The notes: generated by a model not told the origin, from the letters alone. 64,000 bases of DNA from CAZLGM01 sp964623625 (GCA_964623625.1 CAZUUJ010000012.1:1-64000); one strand, 5' to 3'. Positions 44,481-53,589 are shown, counted from the first letter of the stretch. Program-made: numbers and translations.

Positions 44481-45125
44481 ATGATTAAACACCAGATCCC
44501 AGTAGCAAAGGAAGGCGTACCGTTTATCGGACTTTCGGCGTTTATCTCGTTAATATCCGCCATCCTCGATTACGATAGTATCTCCATTTTCTTCCTTCTG
44601 CTCACCCTGTTTATTCTTTATTTTTTTAGAGACCCTGAACGCGTTGTCCCTACAAAAGAAGATAGTCTCGTTTCACCGGCAGACGGAAAAATCATCCTTA
44701 TCGAGGACAATCAGAGTCATGAATTCATACCGGGCAACAGCAAAAAGATTTCTATTTTCATGAATGTTTTCAATGTTCATGTTAACCGAACGCCATTATC
44801 AGGAAAGGTAAAAAAGGTCATCTATACTCCAGGGGCTTTCTATTCAGCCGACAGCAGTGAAGGCGGCCTGAAAAACGAACGGTGCGCTGTATGTCTTGAA
44901 ACCGAGGACAAAAAACGGATCGTCTTTATCCAGGTGGCTGGCCTGATTGCCCGAAGGATCGTCTGCTGGCTTGAACCCGGTGATTCGATCAAACAGGGTG
45001 AGAGGGTTGGTCTCATTCGGTTCGGTTCCCGTGTCGACCTGTTCGTGCCGGAATCCGTTCAACTGGTTGTTCAGGTTGGAGATACTGTTCGAGCGGGCGA
45101 AACACCTATCGCGACCATGAAGTAG
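44481..45125 (+). CDS. psd: Phosphatidylserine decarboxylase, short (PSD-B) type
   Basis: The 214-residue proenzyme has two hydrophobic segments near its start (GLSAFISLISAILDY and FFLLLTLFILYFF). Then come VSPADGKIILIED, FMNVFNVHVNRTPLSGKV and NERCAVCLETEDKK. The late RFGSRVDLFVPE holds the Gly-Ser where the chain cuts itself to form the pyruvoyl group. It makes phosphatidylethanolamine from phosphatidylserine at the membrane. pssA, the preceding enzyme in the pathway, follows directly. The length is that of the short form without the long N-terminal part seen in E. coli. Confidence 0.94.
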   Translation: MIKHQIPVAKEGVPFIGLSAFISLISAILDYDSISIFFLLLTLFILYFFRDPERVVPTKEDSLVSPADGKIILIEDNQSHEFIPGNSKKISIFMNVFNVHVNRTPLSGKVKKVIYTPGAFYSADSSEGGLKNERCAVCLETEDKKRIVFIQVAGLIARRIVCWLEPGDSIKQGERVGLIRFGSRVDLFVPESVQLVVQVGDTVRAGETPIATMK

Positions 45126-45313
45126 TTCATATCAATTGCTCACTCGACCGAACACTATCATTTCACTCCACTGAAATCCCCTGATAAACTGTTAATATTC
45201 CAACAGTATTTCTTTTTGGATTTGCCAGCTCATTGCTTTTCGGCAGATTTATGCGTATAATTACAGTTTATAATCATGATGTTGTTGAGCATCTTCCCTG
45301 GAGAAGAGATATT

Positions 45314-46087
45314 ATGGCCGATAAAAACAACCCGAAAGAAACTCGTTCTAAGATTTATCCCCTGCCCTGCTTTTTTACAATCGCCAGTCTTTTCTGCGGT
45401 TTTTACTCCATTATCGCAGCAATTAAAGGCGACTTTGTCATAGCTGCAACCGCCATCCTTATTGCGGCAATCTTTGATGGCATAGACGGGCGTGTAGCTC
45501 GGATGACCGGAACCACATCAACCTTCGGTATGGAGCTCGACTCTCTTTGCGACCTAGTCTCTTTCGGAGTGGCGCCTGGCCTGCTCGCCTATTTTTGGGC
45601 TCTGCAGCCCTATGGTCGTTACGGTTGGCTGGCAGCGTTTCTCTATGTGGCTACTACTGCTCTCAGACTTGCCCGCTTCAACTCCCAGCATACCGAGACA
45701 CCGAAAGATTTTGTCGGACTTCCATGTCCGGCAGCCGCTGGAATGATATCGACCTCCGTCATTTTTTGTAAGGAAATTGGGATTACAGGAAACGTAACTC
45801 ATATTTCCCTGCTCCTGCTGGTTTATTTCCTCTCATACCTGATGGTTTCCACCCATCAATATTCAAGTTTTAAGCGAAGCTTTTCCAAAAAGACCAGGAC
45901 ATTCCAGATCATGGTCACTTTCCTGCTCTTATTTATTCTGATCGCCGCTAAACCTGAAGTCATGCTGTTTGTTTTTGCACTGGCCTACATTTTTTCCGGT
46001 CCTATTCTGGCAATCTACCGAAGGATGAGAAAAAGTGTCAAAGCAAAGCCTTCCAAACCTTCTACTAAACAGTCCACAAATTCGTAG
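45314..46087 (+). CDS. pssA: CDP-diacylglycerol-serine O-phosphatidyltransferase
   Basis: The protein has 257 residues from ATG 45314, chosen because GGAGAAG stands seven bases before it; a longer frame from 45233 has no such site. It carries the CDP-alcohol phosphatidyltransferase motif D-x2-DG-x2-AR-x8-G-x3-D-x3-D in FDGIDGRVARMTG and FGMELDSLCDLVSFG (about residues 57-85). About seven or eight hydrophobic segments surround it. It makes phosphatidylserine from CDP-diacylglycerol and serine in the inner membrane; psd, just upstream, takes the product on. Confidence 0.92.
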   Translation: MADKNNPKETRSKIYPLPCFFTIASLFCGFYSIIAAIKGDFVIAATAILIAAIFDGIDGRVARMTGTTSTFGMELDSLCDLVSFGVAPGLLAYFWALQPYGRYGWLAAFLYVATTALRLARFNSQHTETPKDFVGLPCPAAAGMISTSVIFCKEIGITGNVTHISLLLLVYFLSYLMVSTHQYSSFKRSFSKKTRTFQIMVTFLLLFILIAAKPEVMLFVFALAYIFSGPILAIYRRMRKSVKAKPSKPSTKQSTNS

Positions 46088-46495
46088 CTTAGTTTCACGC
46101 TTCACGCTGGACGATGGATCAGCCTGTATAGGATGGTTACCTGAATAACCCTTCATGCCAGTGGGCAAGGTAGTTCTCAGGTTATGATTTGTTTTGATTT
46201 CCTACTGAAAAGTTGCTTTTTTACCACCTTTCGGGTATCTAACCACGCAGAGCCTGATAAGTGACTTGGTAGATTCTCGAGTGAGAGTTTACAAACTATA
46301 CTCCGGTTTTCTTGTTTTTTTAAGATGCAAGTTGCTAAGTAAGTCACTAAATGGGTCGATTGATCAATTTGCGGGAAGGCGAAAACAGGCTTGATTACAA
46401 CAAATACCAGGCCTCTGTTTCTGCATCCTTTTATAAATTTCAGTCTTTATCGTACTACGACAAAAACACATATAAAAATAGACAAAGGGATACCA
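46088..46495. other. Gap between pssA and asd
   Basis: This 408-nt stretch holds no gene. A TATACT at 46297-46302 could be a -10 box for asd, but the -35 region is poor. A short perfect stem GGTTA/TAACC occurs near 46134-46149. No lysine riboswitch core was seen ahead of asd. Confidence 0.4.
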
Positions 46496-47524
46496 ATGAG
46501 TACTGAACAGAAAAAAGTGAATGTTGCGATAGCAGGGGCAACCGGTGCGGTTGGCGGTGCCATGCTTGATGTTCTTGAAAGAAAAAATTTCCCACTCAAT
46601 GAGCTGAGGCTGTTGGCCTCCACCCGCTCAATCGGGAAAAAAATCACCTTTAAAGGGGAAGAGCTTGAGGTTCAACTCCTCGATAAAGATGCCTTTGAAA
46701 ATATCGATATCGCATTATTTTCAGCCGGTGCAGCCAGATCTTTGGAATTCGGCCCCGCTGCGGCTGCTGCCGGTGCTGTTGTAGTTGACAACTCCAGTGC
46801 TTTTCGGATGGATAAGGATATCCCATTGGTGGTGCCTGAGGTTAACCCCCATGCCATTGCCGATCATACAAATCGAGGTATAATTGCCAATCCAAACTGT
46901 TCGACTATCCAGATGATGGTTGCCCTCAAGCCGATCTATGACAAGGTCGGCATCAAGCGAATTGTCGTTTCCACCTATCAGGCTGTATCCGGTACGGGAA
47001 CCCAGGCCATAGAGGAACTTAAAAAACAGATTGGTGACTATGTCTCAGGCAATTCAATGCAGGCCAATGTATACCCACATCAAATCGCATTCAACTGCCT
47101 GCCTCATATTGACAGTTTTGTGGATAACGGCTACACAAAAGAAGAGATGAAGATGGTCAACGAGACCAGAAAAATCTTCGAAGACAGCTCTATCGGAGTT
47201 ACGGCCACAACCGTCCGAGTCCCTGTTTTTTATGGCCATTCGGAATCGGTGAATATTGAAACTAATAAAAAAATCAGCGTAAACGAGGTTAAAAATCTGC
47301 TGGCCGATGCTCCAGGTGTGCAACTGGTTGACGACCCTTCAACAAATCAGTATCCGATGGCAATAGATTGTGCCGGCCACTTCGAGACTCTGGTGGGTAG
47401 AATTCGTGAAGATGAATCCATTGAAAACGGGCTCAACCTTTGGATCGTTTCCGACAATATCCTGAAGGGTGCGGCGCTCAATACTGTTCAGATAGCTGAA
47501 AAACTTCTCCAAGACTATATTTAA
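46496..47524 (+). CDS. asd: Aspartate-semialdehyde dehydrogenase
   Basis: The protein has 342 residues from ATG 46496, after AAAGGGA; the frame is open further upstream to 46391 but that part has no family resemblance. It begins VNVAIAGATGAVGGAMLDVL (NADP site). LRLLASTRSIGKKI, VVDNSSAFRMDKDIPLVVPE, GIIANPNCSTIQMMVAL with the catalytic Cys, and VPVFYGHSESVNIET with the His follow. It reduces aspartyl phosphate to the semialdehyde, for lysine, diaminopimelate, threonine and methionine synthesis. A hairpin array follows the stop codon. Confidence 0.95.
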   Translation: MSTEQKKVNVAIAGATGAVGGAMLDVLERKNFPLNELRLLASTRSIGKKITFKGEELEVQLLDKDAFENIDIALFSAGAARSLEFGPAAAAAGAVVVDNSSAFRMDKDIPLVVPEVNPHAIADHTNRGIIANPNCSTIQMMVALKPIYDKVGIKRIVVSTYQAVSGTGTQAIEELKKQIGDYVSGNSMQANVYPHQIAFNCLPHIDSFVDNGYTKEEMKMVNETRKIFEDSSIGVTATTVRVPVFYGHSESVNIETNKKISVNEVKNLLADAPGVQLVDDPSTNQYPMAIDCAGHFETLVGRIREDESIENGLNLWIVSDNILKGAALNTVQIAEKLLQDYI

Positions 47525-47573
47525 CCTGAACACGTGAGCAAAATATTATTTGAGGTTAAGACTGAATAAACAA

Positions 47574-47682
47574 CCACGCGTGAAACGCGTGGCTTTGATT
47601 CCCGGCAAAGCCGGGGAGCAAATGTGCGAAGCACTTATGTTTTAATGAGCAGCGTTATCCGCCGGCATAGCCGGCGGTTTTT
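47574..47682 (+). terminator. Array of four hairpins after asd, last one terminator-like
   Basis: Four short stems follow one another: CCACGCGTgaaACGCGTGG (47574-47592), CCCGGCaaaGCCGGG (47601-47615), GTGCgaaGCAC (47624-47634) and CCGCCGGCatAGCCGGCGG (47659-47677) with TTTTT after it (47678-47682). The last is a plausible Rho-independent terminator for asd. The set as a whole resembles hairpin arrays seen at REP or IS200/IS605-type ends, but no TnpA gene is here. The 47525-47775 gap holds nothing else. Confidence 0.6.
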
Positions 47683-47775
47683 ACGGCTTATGGTAAAACC
47701 GCTGCGCAATAATAATCCTGTATTTGTGGATTATTATAGAAAAAACAACCAGTTCTGTAACGGATTCAAGTTTAA

Positions 47776-48417
47776 TTGAGGATTATAAGCGGCCAGTCCA
47801 AAGGGAAAAAGCTGGTGAAGCCAACAGCGCATTCCCTCTCTATCAGACCGACCACCGATAAAAATAGAGAAGCTCTGTTCAACATAATTGGAGACCAGGT
47901 AAAAGGGGCCGTTGTTCTTGATCTGTTCGCCGGTACCGGTGCTCTTGGTTTGGAAGCGTTGAGCCGGGGGGCTGATCATATCGTTTTTATCGACAACAAT
48001 CAGGCAGCGCTTTCGATTATCAGAAAGAACTGCGACCTCTGCCTTGGACATCGGAACGAGGTGGGACCTTTTAGACAAAATAATACCGATGACAGCAGAC
48101 AGGTTGGGAGTTGCGGCAATTCTCAACCTGTCACCATACTAAAAAGAGACTTGAGAAGAACAATTCGTCTCAAGGGATTCTTTTTTGATCTGGTCTTTCT
48201 TGATCCACCCTATTCCAAGGGTTTGGCCCTTCAATGTTTAAAAAGCATTTGCAGTTCGATACAAACATCACCAAATAGTTGTATTATTGTGGAAGAACGG
48301 AGCAATGAGCAGCTACCTTCAACCGTTTCCGACTTTACATTATCAGATAAACGCAAATATGGTGACACTGCTTTCTGGTTCTATCGGAAATCTAAAAGCA
48401 ACTTAATGAACCGTTAA
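47776..48417 (+). CDS. rsmD: 16S rRNA (guanine(966)-N(2))-methyltransferase
   Basis: The 213-residue protein starts at a TTG (47776): RIISGQSKGKKL, then LSIRPTTDKNREALFNII, VVLDLFAGTGALGLEALSRG (SAM motif) and FDLVFLDPPYSKGL with the DPPY catalytic motif near residue 140. These are the RsmD hallmarks. It methylates G966 of 16S rRNA in the 30S subunit. A short insertion around residues 95-115 (GHRNEVGPFRQNNTDDSRQV) is not typical of the family. coaD follows 92 nt downstream, a common bacterial pairing. Confidence 0.93.
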   Translation: MRIISGQSKGKKLVKPTAHSLSIRPTTDKNREALFNIIGDQVKGAVVLDLFAGTGALGLEALSRGADHIVFIDNNQAALSIIRKNCDLCLGHRNEVGPFRQNNTDDSRQVGSCGNSQPVTILKRDLRRTIRLKGFFFDLVFLDPPYSKGLALQCLKSICSSIQTSPNSCIIVEERSNEQLPSTVSDFTLSDKRKYGDTAFWFYRKSKSNLMNR

Positions 48418-48509
48418 AGAAGAAAAGCTGTTGTTGTTTCTTTGATGCCCCAACCAAAAACAACCAGGCGGAAAACTACAAAAGACTACCTTCCGAAACA
48501 AACAATACC

Positions 48510-49025
48510 ATGACAACCGACATCGACTCCAATCGCAATATCGCCATCTATCCGGGAACATTCGATCCAATTACCATGGGCCATCTCGACATTGTCGATC
48601 GGGCATTGAACATTTTTGACCAAGTCATTATTGCCGTTGCAATAAATCCGATGAAAAAAACGCTTTTTACCACCCAGGAACGGCTAATTATGATCAGGCA
48701 GTGTTTTCCGGAAGACTATTCAAGGGTCAAGGTACACGACGTTTCAGGTCTTATCATTGATTTTGCTAAAGAACAGAATGCCAAAGCCCTGATTCGCGGT
48801 CTGCGGGCAGTCTCCGATTTCGATTATGAATTTCAGCTGGCACTGATGAACAGAAAACTCCAGCGGGAGGTTGACACACTTTTTCTTATGCCTGGCTTCA
48901 GATGGATATTCATCAGTTCAACAATCATTAAGGATGCGGCAAAACATGGCGGCGATGTGAGCGAACTTGTCCCGGAACATGTTGTACGAATGTTGAAAGA
49001 GAAGTATGCCTCGATAAAGATATAG
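48510..49025 (+). CDS. coaD: Pantetheine-phosphate adenylyltransferase
   Basis: The 171-residue protein has IAIYPGTFDPITMGHLDIVD with the TxGH nucleotide-binding motif (about residues 22-25). AKALIRGLRAVSDFDYEFQ and FRWIFISSTIIKDAAKHGGD follow, the usual CoaD core. It adds AMP to 4'-phosphopantetheine to make dephospho-CoA, the fourth step of CoA synthesis in the cytoplasm. It is a little longer than usual at its N-terminus. It forms a pair with rsmD upstream. A palindromic-element relic begins 9 nt after its stop. Confidence 0.95.
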   Translation: MTTDIDSNRNIAIYPGTFDPITMGHLDIVDRALNIFDQVIIAVAINPMKKTLFTTQERLIMIRQCFPEDYSRVKVHDVSGLIIDFAKEQNAKALIRGLRAVSDFDYEFQLALMNRKLQREVDTLFLMPGFRWIFISSTIIKDAAKHGGDVSELVPEHVVRMLKEKYASIKI

Positions 49026-49034
49026 TGTTTGTCT

Positions 49035-49180
49035 CCTGAATCCGTGACGAAGATCGTTGTTTTTGTTTGAACCTACTGATAAATCACAAAATAAAGGATT
49101 TTGTTGCTTTAGCCTTAACTATTCTTTCGCCCTTTGGTGCATCGGCTAGCGCTGCATCTTTGTTTGATTCATCTGATGTC
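49035..49180 (+). mobile_element. Relic of the IS1380-ended palindromic element (one arm)
   Basis: The stretch begins CCTGAATCCGTGACGAAGAT and follows the right arm of the element at 15202-15445, read inward. Shared blocks include ATCGTTGTTT near the end, TTCGCCC-TTGG-GCATC, TAGC-CTGCATCTTT and TTGATT. No closing inverted end is seen before 49204, so it is a half-element. It lies between coaD and the Rieske gene, where it may supply or disturb control sites. Confidence 0.6.
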
Positions 49181-49203
49181 TGTTTCCCAAGGCTCATTTT
49201 CAC

Positions 49204-49617
49204 ATGTATTCTCAGCTAAAACAAACAACAACTAAAAGGCGAGCTAAAAGACGTCCTTTTCTCTTTCTCATATCCCTAGTCTTTCTGTATCCGCTGCTCT
49301 CATTTCTTGGGTTTAAAACCCCTAAAAAACCGAAAACAGTACGCCTCCAGCTTGATCTGGAACCCGGCGAATACCATATAGAACCGGATTTCGTCCTGTT
49401 TACAAGTCAAGATAATTCATGGGCGGTTTCAAGAAAATGTACCCATCTTGGCTGCACCATCCAGTTTCGAGAGCAGGAAAGGATTTTCGAATGCCCCTGT
49501 CATACAAGCCGATTTTCAGACCATGGTACGGTAATCAACGGCCCGGCAAAAGAAAATTTAGCATTGTATAAAGTCGAAAAGCAGGAAAATCAGAACACCT
49601 ATCTGGTAATCATGTAA
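49204..49617 (+). CDS. Rieske 2Fe-2S protein (cytochrome bc-type)
   Basis: The 137-residue protein starts with a basic stretch containing RRPFLF, then a hydrophobic segment (LISLVFLYPLLSFLGF), so it may be exported by Tat and anchored to the inner membrane. The cluster-binding motifs are CTHLGCTIQF (Cys and His ligands, about residues 79-88) and CPCHTSRFSDHG near 98-109. A following GPAKENLALYKVE matches the Pro loop region. It should pass electrons from quinol to a c-type carrier. It is 25 nt ahead of the cytochrome b gene. No cytochrome c1 or f gene is adjacent. Confidence 0.9.
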   Translation: MYSQLKQTTTKRRAKRRPFLFLISLVFLYPLLSFLGFKTPKKPKTVRLQLDLEPGEYHIEPDFVLFTSQDNSWAVSRKCTHLGCTIQFREQERIFECPCHTSRFSDHGTVINGPAKENLALYKVEKQENQNTYLVIM

Positions 49618-49642
49618 CCTGGAGTAAAAACAGGCAAAGAGA

Positions 49643-50488
49643 ATGTCTCTTTTGGTCGGACCAATAAAACAATTTGTTATTGAGAACCGTTGGGGTGAGT
49701 GGTCCCTGATAGCTCTCTACATTTCTCTGTTGTCCGGAGTTGTTGTCGGACTTCAATACCAGCCGGATACACCTCTTTTCTCGTCAAGTTCACAGGAGCT
49801 GCTTATCCCCTTCGGCTCTTATTTTCGCTCACTTCACTTTTATTCAAGTCAACTCTTTTTTCTTTTTTCCATCATTCACCTGATTATTGTGTACCAAAAA
49901 AGTGAATCATACGATCAGGCTACATGGATCAAATACATCCTCTCTCTGCCGGTGGGTCTGCTGCTTCTTTTCACCGGGTATGTTCTCAGAGGTGACAGCA
50001 CCGGTTCATCGGCCGGAATGATTGCCGAGAACATTCTGCTGGCGATTCCTGTTGTCGGCGGAGGGCTCAACAACTTGTTGTTTTCCATTTCGGATCATGG
50101 CCTCTCGCGTGTCTATATCAACCATGTAATCGGGCTTGACCTCCTCTGGCTCTATCTTCTATGGACACATGTTAAACGATACCGGATCGCAATCAGCTCC
50201 AATCTATTCATCACGTTTGTTATGCTCATACTGTGCGGGTTATTTGCAGCTCCTCTTGAGATACAAACAGACGCCTCTCATATAACCGGTCCCTGGTTTT
50301 TTGTCGGTCTGCAGGAATTATTGAGGTACCTGCCTGTCCTATTGGCCGGTGTCATCCTTCCATGTCTGTTTGTTTTTGCTCTTCTGTTTCTTAGAAAGGA
50401 AAACCGCTTCTTTCCCTACCTGCTTACATTTGTTCTTCTCTGGCTCGGCGCATACTCAATCTTTACAATAATCGGGTTTTGTCGCTGA
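49643..50488 (+). CDS. Compact cytochrome b of a Rieske/cytochrome b complex
   Basis: The 281-residue membrane protein has about seven hydrophobic segments. Haem-ligand His pairs lie in SLHFYSSQLFFLFSIIHL and in YINHVIGLDLLWLYLLWTHV, each about 13 residues apart, as in cytochrome b/b6. The C-terminal third has GPWFFVGLQELLRYLPVLL, where the PWFF stands in for the PEWY of the quinol-oxidising site normally found in subunit IV. So the b6 and subunit IV parts seem fused and trimmed in one short chain. It partners the Rieske protein just upstream. Confidence 0.8.
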   Translation: MSLLVGPIKQFVIENRWGEWSLIALYISLLSGVVVGLQYQPDTPLFSSSSQELLIPFGSYFRSLHFYSSQLFFLFSIIHLIIVYQKSESYDQATWIKYILSLPVGLLLLFTGYVLRGDSTGSSAGMIAENILLAIPVVGGGLNNLLFSISDHGLSRVYINHVIGLDLLWLYLLWTHVKRYRIAISSNLFITFVMLILCGLFAAPLEIQTDASHITGPWFFVGLQELLRYLPVLLAGVILPCLFVFALLFLRKENRFFPYLLTFVLLWLGAYSIFTIIGFCR

Positions 50489-50542
50489 TGGACAGGGGTC
50501 ACAAGAGCACGTTCCCGATATCCTTGGTAACGGGAGCATTCT

Positions 50543-50578
50543 AAATAAAAAGCACCATATCCTTATGGACACGGTGCT
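50543..50578 (-). terminator. Terminator of the 978-residue acidic protein gene
   Basis: Read leftward, GCACCGTGTCC and GGATATGGTGC pair (50551-50578, two mismatches) around a 4-nt loop, then TTTTTATTT follows. It lies 66 nt past the stop codon of the acidic protein gene. Confidence 0.6.
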
Positions 50579-50643
50579 CGTAACCTTCCAAACCCATCTG
50601 ATATCACAACTCAACGGTTTAGAATATAACTTTTTGATTTTAG

Positions 50644-53580
50644 TTATGCATCATCAACAAGGATTTTCCGGTCGTCATCCTCCTCTGCCATGTCATTCTC
50701 GAAAAAGAAAGACTCATCTTCATCATCCTCAGAGTCATCATCCACATTCACAGCAAAATCATCAGGAACCGGAACCGCTTGCTCGCGAATCCCCTGGGTC
50801 CGTATATCGAGAATCGTCTGCTGCCAGAGGAGGACCTTGGATGTTTCACTCAACAGGCATTCCTGTGCCTGCTCTACAGTTAGAGATGACTGAACTACAT
50901 ATTCAAGTTTATCGACGATTGATCGTATGAGTGAGTAGCCGCTTGATCGTATCGTTCGACCACCCTGTTGTACTTGCTGAACAGCCGTAGTCAATAGATT
51001 GAGCAGCCCCCTTTCAACCGGATTGTCTCTTAGTTGCTGACTCAACCGCCCGACTTCGGTCAACAGATCTCGCATCGTCCTGGAGGTCATTTCTATGCCC
51101 ACAGTGGTGATACAATCCTGCAGGTTCTCAAGTGAAAGGCCCGAAACTCTTGAATACCTGGCCGGCAACTCGTCAGACATAGCGGCCGGAGCTTGGATAT
51201 CACTGGCTTCGGATGAAACTTCTTGATCAAAAAAGCGATCAAAATTGTTTGCTGTCCCGCTTTCCTGAGCCAGTGGGTCAGAACTCAGATTGTCGTTCGC
51301 CTCCTGTCCAGGCACAGAAAAATCGATATCATCAAATCCTTCCGGCTCTTCTTCAATATCATCGAAGAAAAGAAAATCGTCATCCTGGTCAGAGTTGTCT
51401 CCCCCAAATCCTTTAAAACTGAGATCGCTAACATCCTCATCATCAACCGGTAAAAAGATTACAGGACCATCATCTGCGTCCCAGACATCCGGAACAGCAT
51501 CAAAAGCCACACGTTCATCCTCTTCCGGGCTTACCTCTTCCTCCTCCGCTTCTTCCACCGCCTCATCAACCTGTTCCCGGATCAATGTCGCCTCTTCCAT
51601 GAAGAGCTCTCCGGAAGAGGGTTGCTTGACATCTTCTTCATTCAAATCAACTTCTTCACCGACAGGCTCAAGGTCCATTTCAAAATCATCATCTGTCGAG
51701 TCGGCAAAAAAATCATCCAGCTGCTCTTTTGTTGTCTCCAATGATTCATCATCTTCGATGGTCTCGTCCGTATCTCCCGGAACTTGGGGATAGGCTCCTT
51801 CACTACTGCCGCCAGCCAGCTTGTCATCGGCAAAAAACTCATCCAGTCGGGTCTTAATATCTTCACCTGCTGAGGCGCCTTCCTGAGTACTGATGATATC
51901 TGCTTCACTAAATCCAGATTTTCCGTCGTGTCCAGGCAACGCAGGAACCAGTTCACCGTCAACCATTGGCAGTGGCTGTTCATCCGATTCGTCATCCGCC
52001 TCCGTCTCCACGTCCACACCTTTGAGCGCTTCATCAACATTATAGTCGCTGTCCTCACCTTCAATCAGACGTTCCAGGGTCAACTCATTGGCCTCCTGGT
52101 GATCTTCCTTCTTATCAGGCTGCATGATTATGTCCATATCTTCATCAACCTGTTCCTCATCAAAGGAAGACAAGGCGGGCGCTAAACCGTTCTCATCCAT
52201 CGGCAAAGGCTCTTCGTCCGAATCATCATCGTCGGGGCTTTCAACATGGACTCCCTGCAAAGCGGTCTGAGAGTCAACCGACAACGTTCGACCCCTCTCC
52301 GTTTCAGCATCAAAGAAATCCTGCAGTTTTTCATCGATCTCGGCCATCAAATGATCATTCTGATCTTCTATATCAGCGCCGTAAACCTCACTTTCTGTGA
52401 AACTTTCGTCGCCGTCTTCAGAACCAAAGAAGCTCTCTATCCCCGATGGAAGATCGTCAACGTGCTCATCTGTCTCATTGCTGTATGAATAGTCGTCCAG
52501 ATCTTCGGAGGTTTCGGACAGGGCAGGAGCCGGTTCACTGTCAGTATCTTCCCTATCGAAAGGCTCATCTTGACGTATGGCTTCCTGTTCGGCCTGGATC
52601 TTATCGGCCGATTTCGGGATTGTTTCAGCTATAATCTTCTTAAACTCATTAAACTTTTCCGCTTCGGCAAGAAGAATCTTTTTTTCTTCTTCACCCGATA
52701 ATCCTCCAACAACCACTTGCTCCATTCCATCAAAGAATGAGCGCAACAGAGTAAAGGCTCCAGCATGAGCATTGGGTCGCTTTAGATTGATATACGCACC
52801 AAGTGCACCAATACCCTGGAGAAAAATTAGCTTTGCCTTGGAATTACGATATGATTCCTCAAGTTTATGAACCTCCTCGGCAAGCTGATTCATTTCCTGG
52901 TCTGTAATTTCCCAGTCGATCCCAAGAATGGCTGCTTTGAGTCCACGCAAAATCTCCTTATCACCCAGGACCACTGTAGATTCAACAATCTGCTCCTCAT
53001 CCGGATCGGTCTCAACAAGATCAACGGTTTCTACGATTTCATCAGTTTCAATGACCGGTTCCTGCTGCTTTCCTTCTGCTCTATCGGACGACATCGTTTC
53101 TTCTTCTGCCTGCTGTTTGCCGTTATGAAAGATCTGACCTTTTAATACTTCAAACTTCTTTACATCTTCGAGTAAAATCCGTTTTTTTTCATCATAATCC
53201 ATCGATTCCGAGGTAACGATTTTTTCCAGATCATGATAAAAAGTAAGCAGCAACTTGATAGCGTTAGGATTGGCGTTTGCCTTCTCCTTGTAAATATACT
53301 TGGCGATCTTGTCGAGTCCCTGTATATAAACCTGTTTTACCTTATCATCGGCCCATATGGTTTTAAGATTGCTCAGCTCATTGATAAACTGCTCAAGGAT
53401 ATCATCGGTAATCTCCCAATCGATAGACAATACCAGTGATTTCAACTGGGATATGGGAGAATCTTCATCGCCGACATACTCGAAGAGATCAACAGTATCA
53501 ATTTCCTGAGCAGTTTCATATTCGCCACTTTCGGCAGTCAAGTCAACGTCATATTGGTCTTCTACGCGTTGTTCAGCCAT
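50644..53580 (-). CDS. Large acidic protein with three copies of an unrecognised ~80-residue domain
   Basis: The 978-residue protein, extremely rich in Asp and Glu, has no signal peptide or membrane segment. Three helical domains recur: near residues 45-120 (LVLSIDWEITDDILEQFINE), 205-290 (AAILGIDWEITDQEMNQLAE) and 835-910 (CITTVGIEMTSRTMRDLLTE). Each ends in a YHDLEKIV, FFDGMEQVV or IVDKLEYVV type helix. The linkers carry a further repeat of about 35 residues (ALQGVHVESP and ALKGVDVETE, each followed by a EPLPMDENGL or QPLPMVDGEL stretch). I do not recognise the family. It is the last gene after an MglA-like GTPase and a roadblock protein, suggesting a partner of that switch. Confidence 0.7.
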   Translation of the reverse strand: MAEQRVEDQYDVDLTAESGEYETAQEIDTVDLFEYVGDEDSPISQLKSLVLSIDWEITDDILEQFINELSNLKTIWADDKVKQVYIQGLDKIAKYIYKEKANANPNAIKLLLTFYHDLEKIVTSESMDYDEKKRILLEDVKKFEVLKGQIFHNGKQQAEEETMSSDRAEGKQQEPVIETDEIVETVDLVETDPDEEQIVESTVVLGDKEILRGLKAAILGIDWEITDQEMNQLAEEVHKLEESYRNSKAKLIFLQGIGALGAYINLKRPNAHAGAFTLLRSFFDGMEQVVVGGLSGEEEKKILLAEAEKFNEFKKIIAETIPKSADKIQAEQEAIRQDEPFDREDTDSEPAPALSETSEDLDDYSYSNETDEHVDDLPSGIESFFGSEDGDESFTESEVYGADIEDQNDHLMAEIDEKLQDFFDAETERGRTLSVDSQTALQGVHVESPDDDDSDEEPLPMDENGLAPALSSFDEEQVDEDMDIIMQPDKKEDHQEANELTLERLIEGEDSDYNVDEALKGVDVETEADDESDEQPLPMVDGELVPALPGHDGKSGFSEADIISTQEGASAGEDIKTRLDEFFADDKLAGGSSEGAYPQVPGDTDETIEDDESLETTKEQLDDFFADSTDDDFEMDLEPVGEEVDLNEEDVKQPSSGELFMEEATLIREQVDEAVEEAEEEEVSPEEDERVAFDAVPDVWDADDGPVIFLPVDDEDVSDLSFKGFGGDNSDQDDDFLFFDDIEEEPEGFDDIDFSVPGQEANDNLSSDPLAQESGTANNFDRFFDQEVSSEASDIQAPAAMSDELPARYSRVSGLSLENLQDCITTVGIEMTSRTMRDLLTEVGRLSQQLRDNPVERGLLNLLTTAVQQVQQGGRTIRSSGYSLIRSIVDKLEYVVQSSLTVEQAQECLLSETSKVLLWQQTILDIRTQGIREQAVPVPDDFAVNVDDDSEDDEDESFFFENDMAEEDDDRKILVDDA

Positions 53581-53589
53581 CGTTTATCT

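Noticed and set aside
46088..46495. Possible lysine riboswitch ahead of asd
   Set aside because: No conserved core such as AGGTAGAGG was found and no terminator pairs with it.
47574..47682. Possible CRISPR array because of regularly spaced palindromes
   Set aside because: The stems differ in sequence from each other, spacing is irregular and no cas gene is near.
51290..51793. A 167-residue serine-rich plus-strand frame inside the acidic protein gene
   Set aside because: It is the antisense shadow of Asp/Glu-rich codons (GAT/GAA read backwards give Ser/Phe-rich frames); it has no ribosome site or family likeness.
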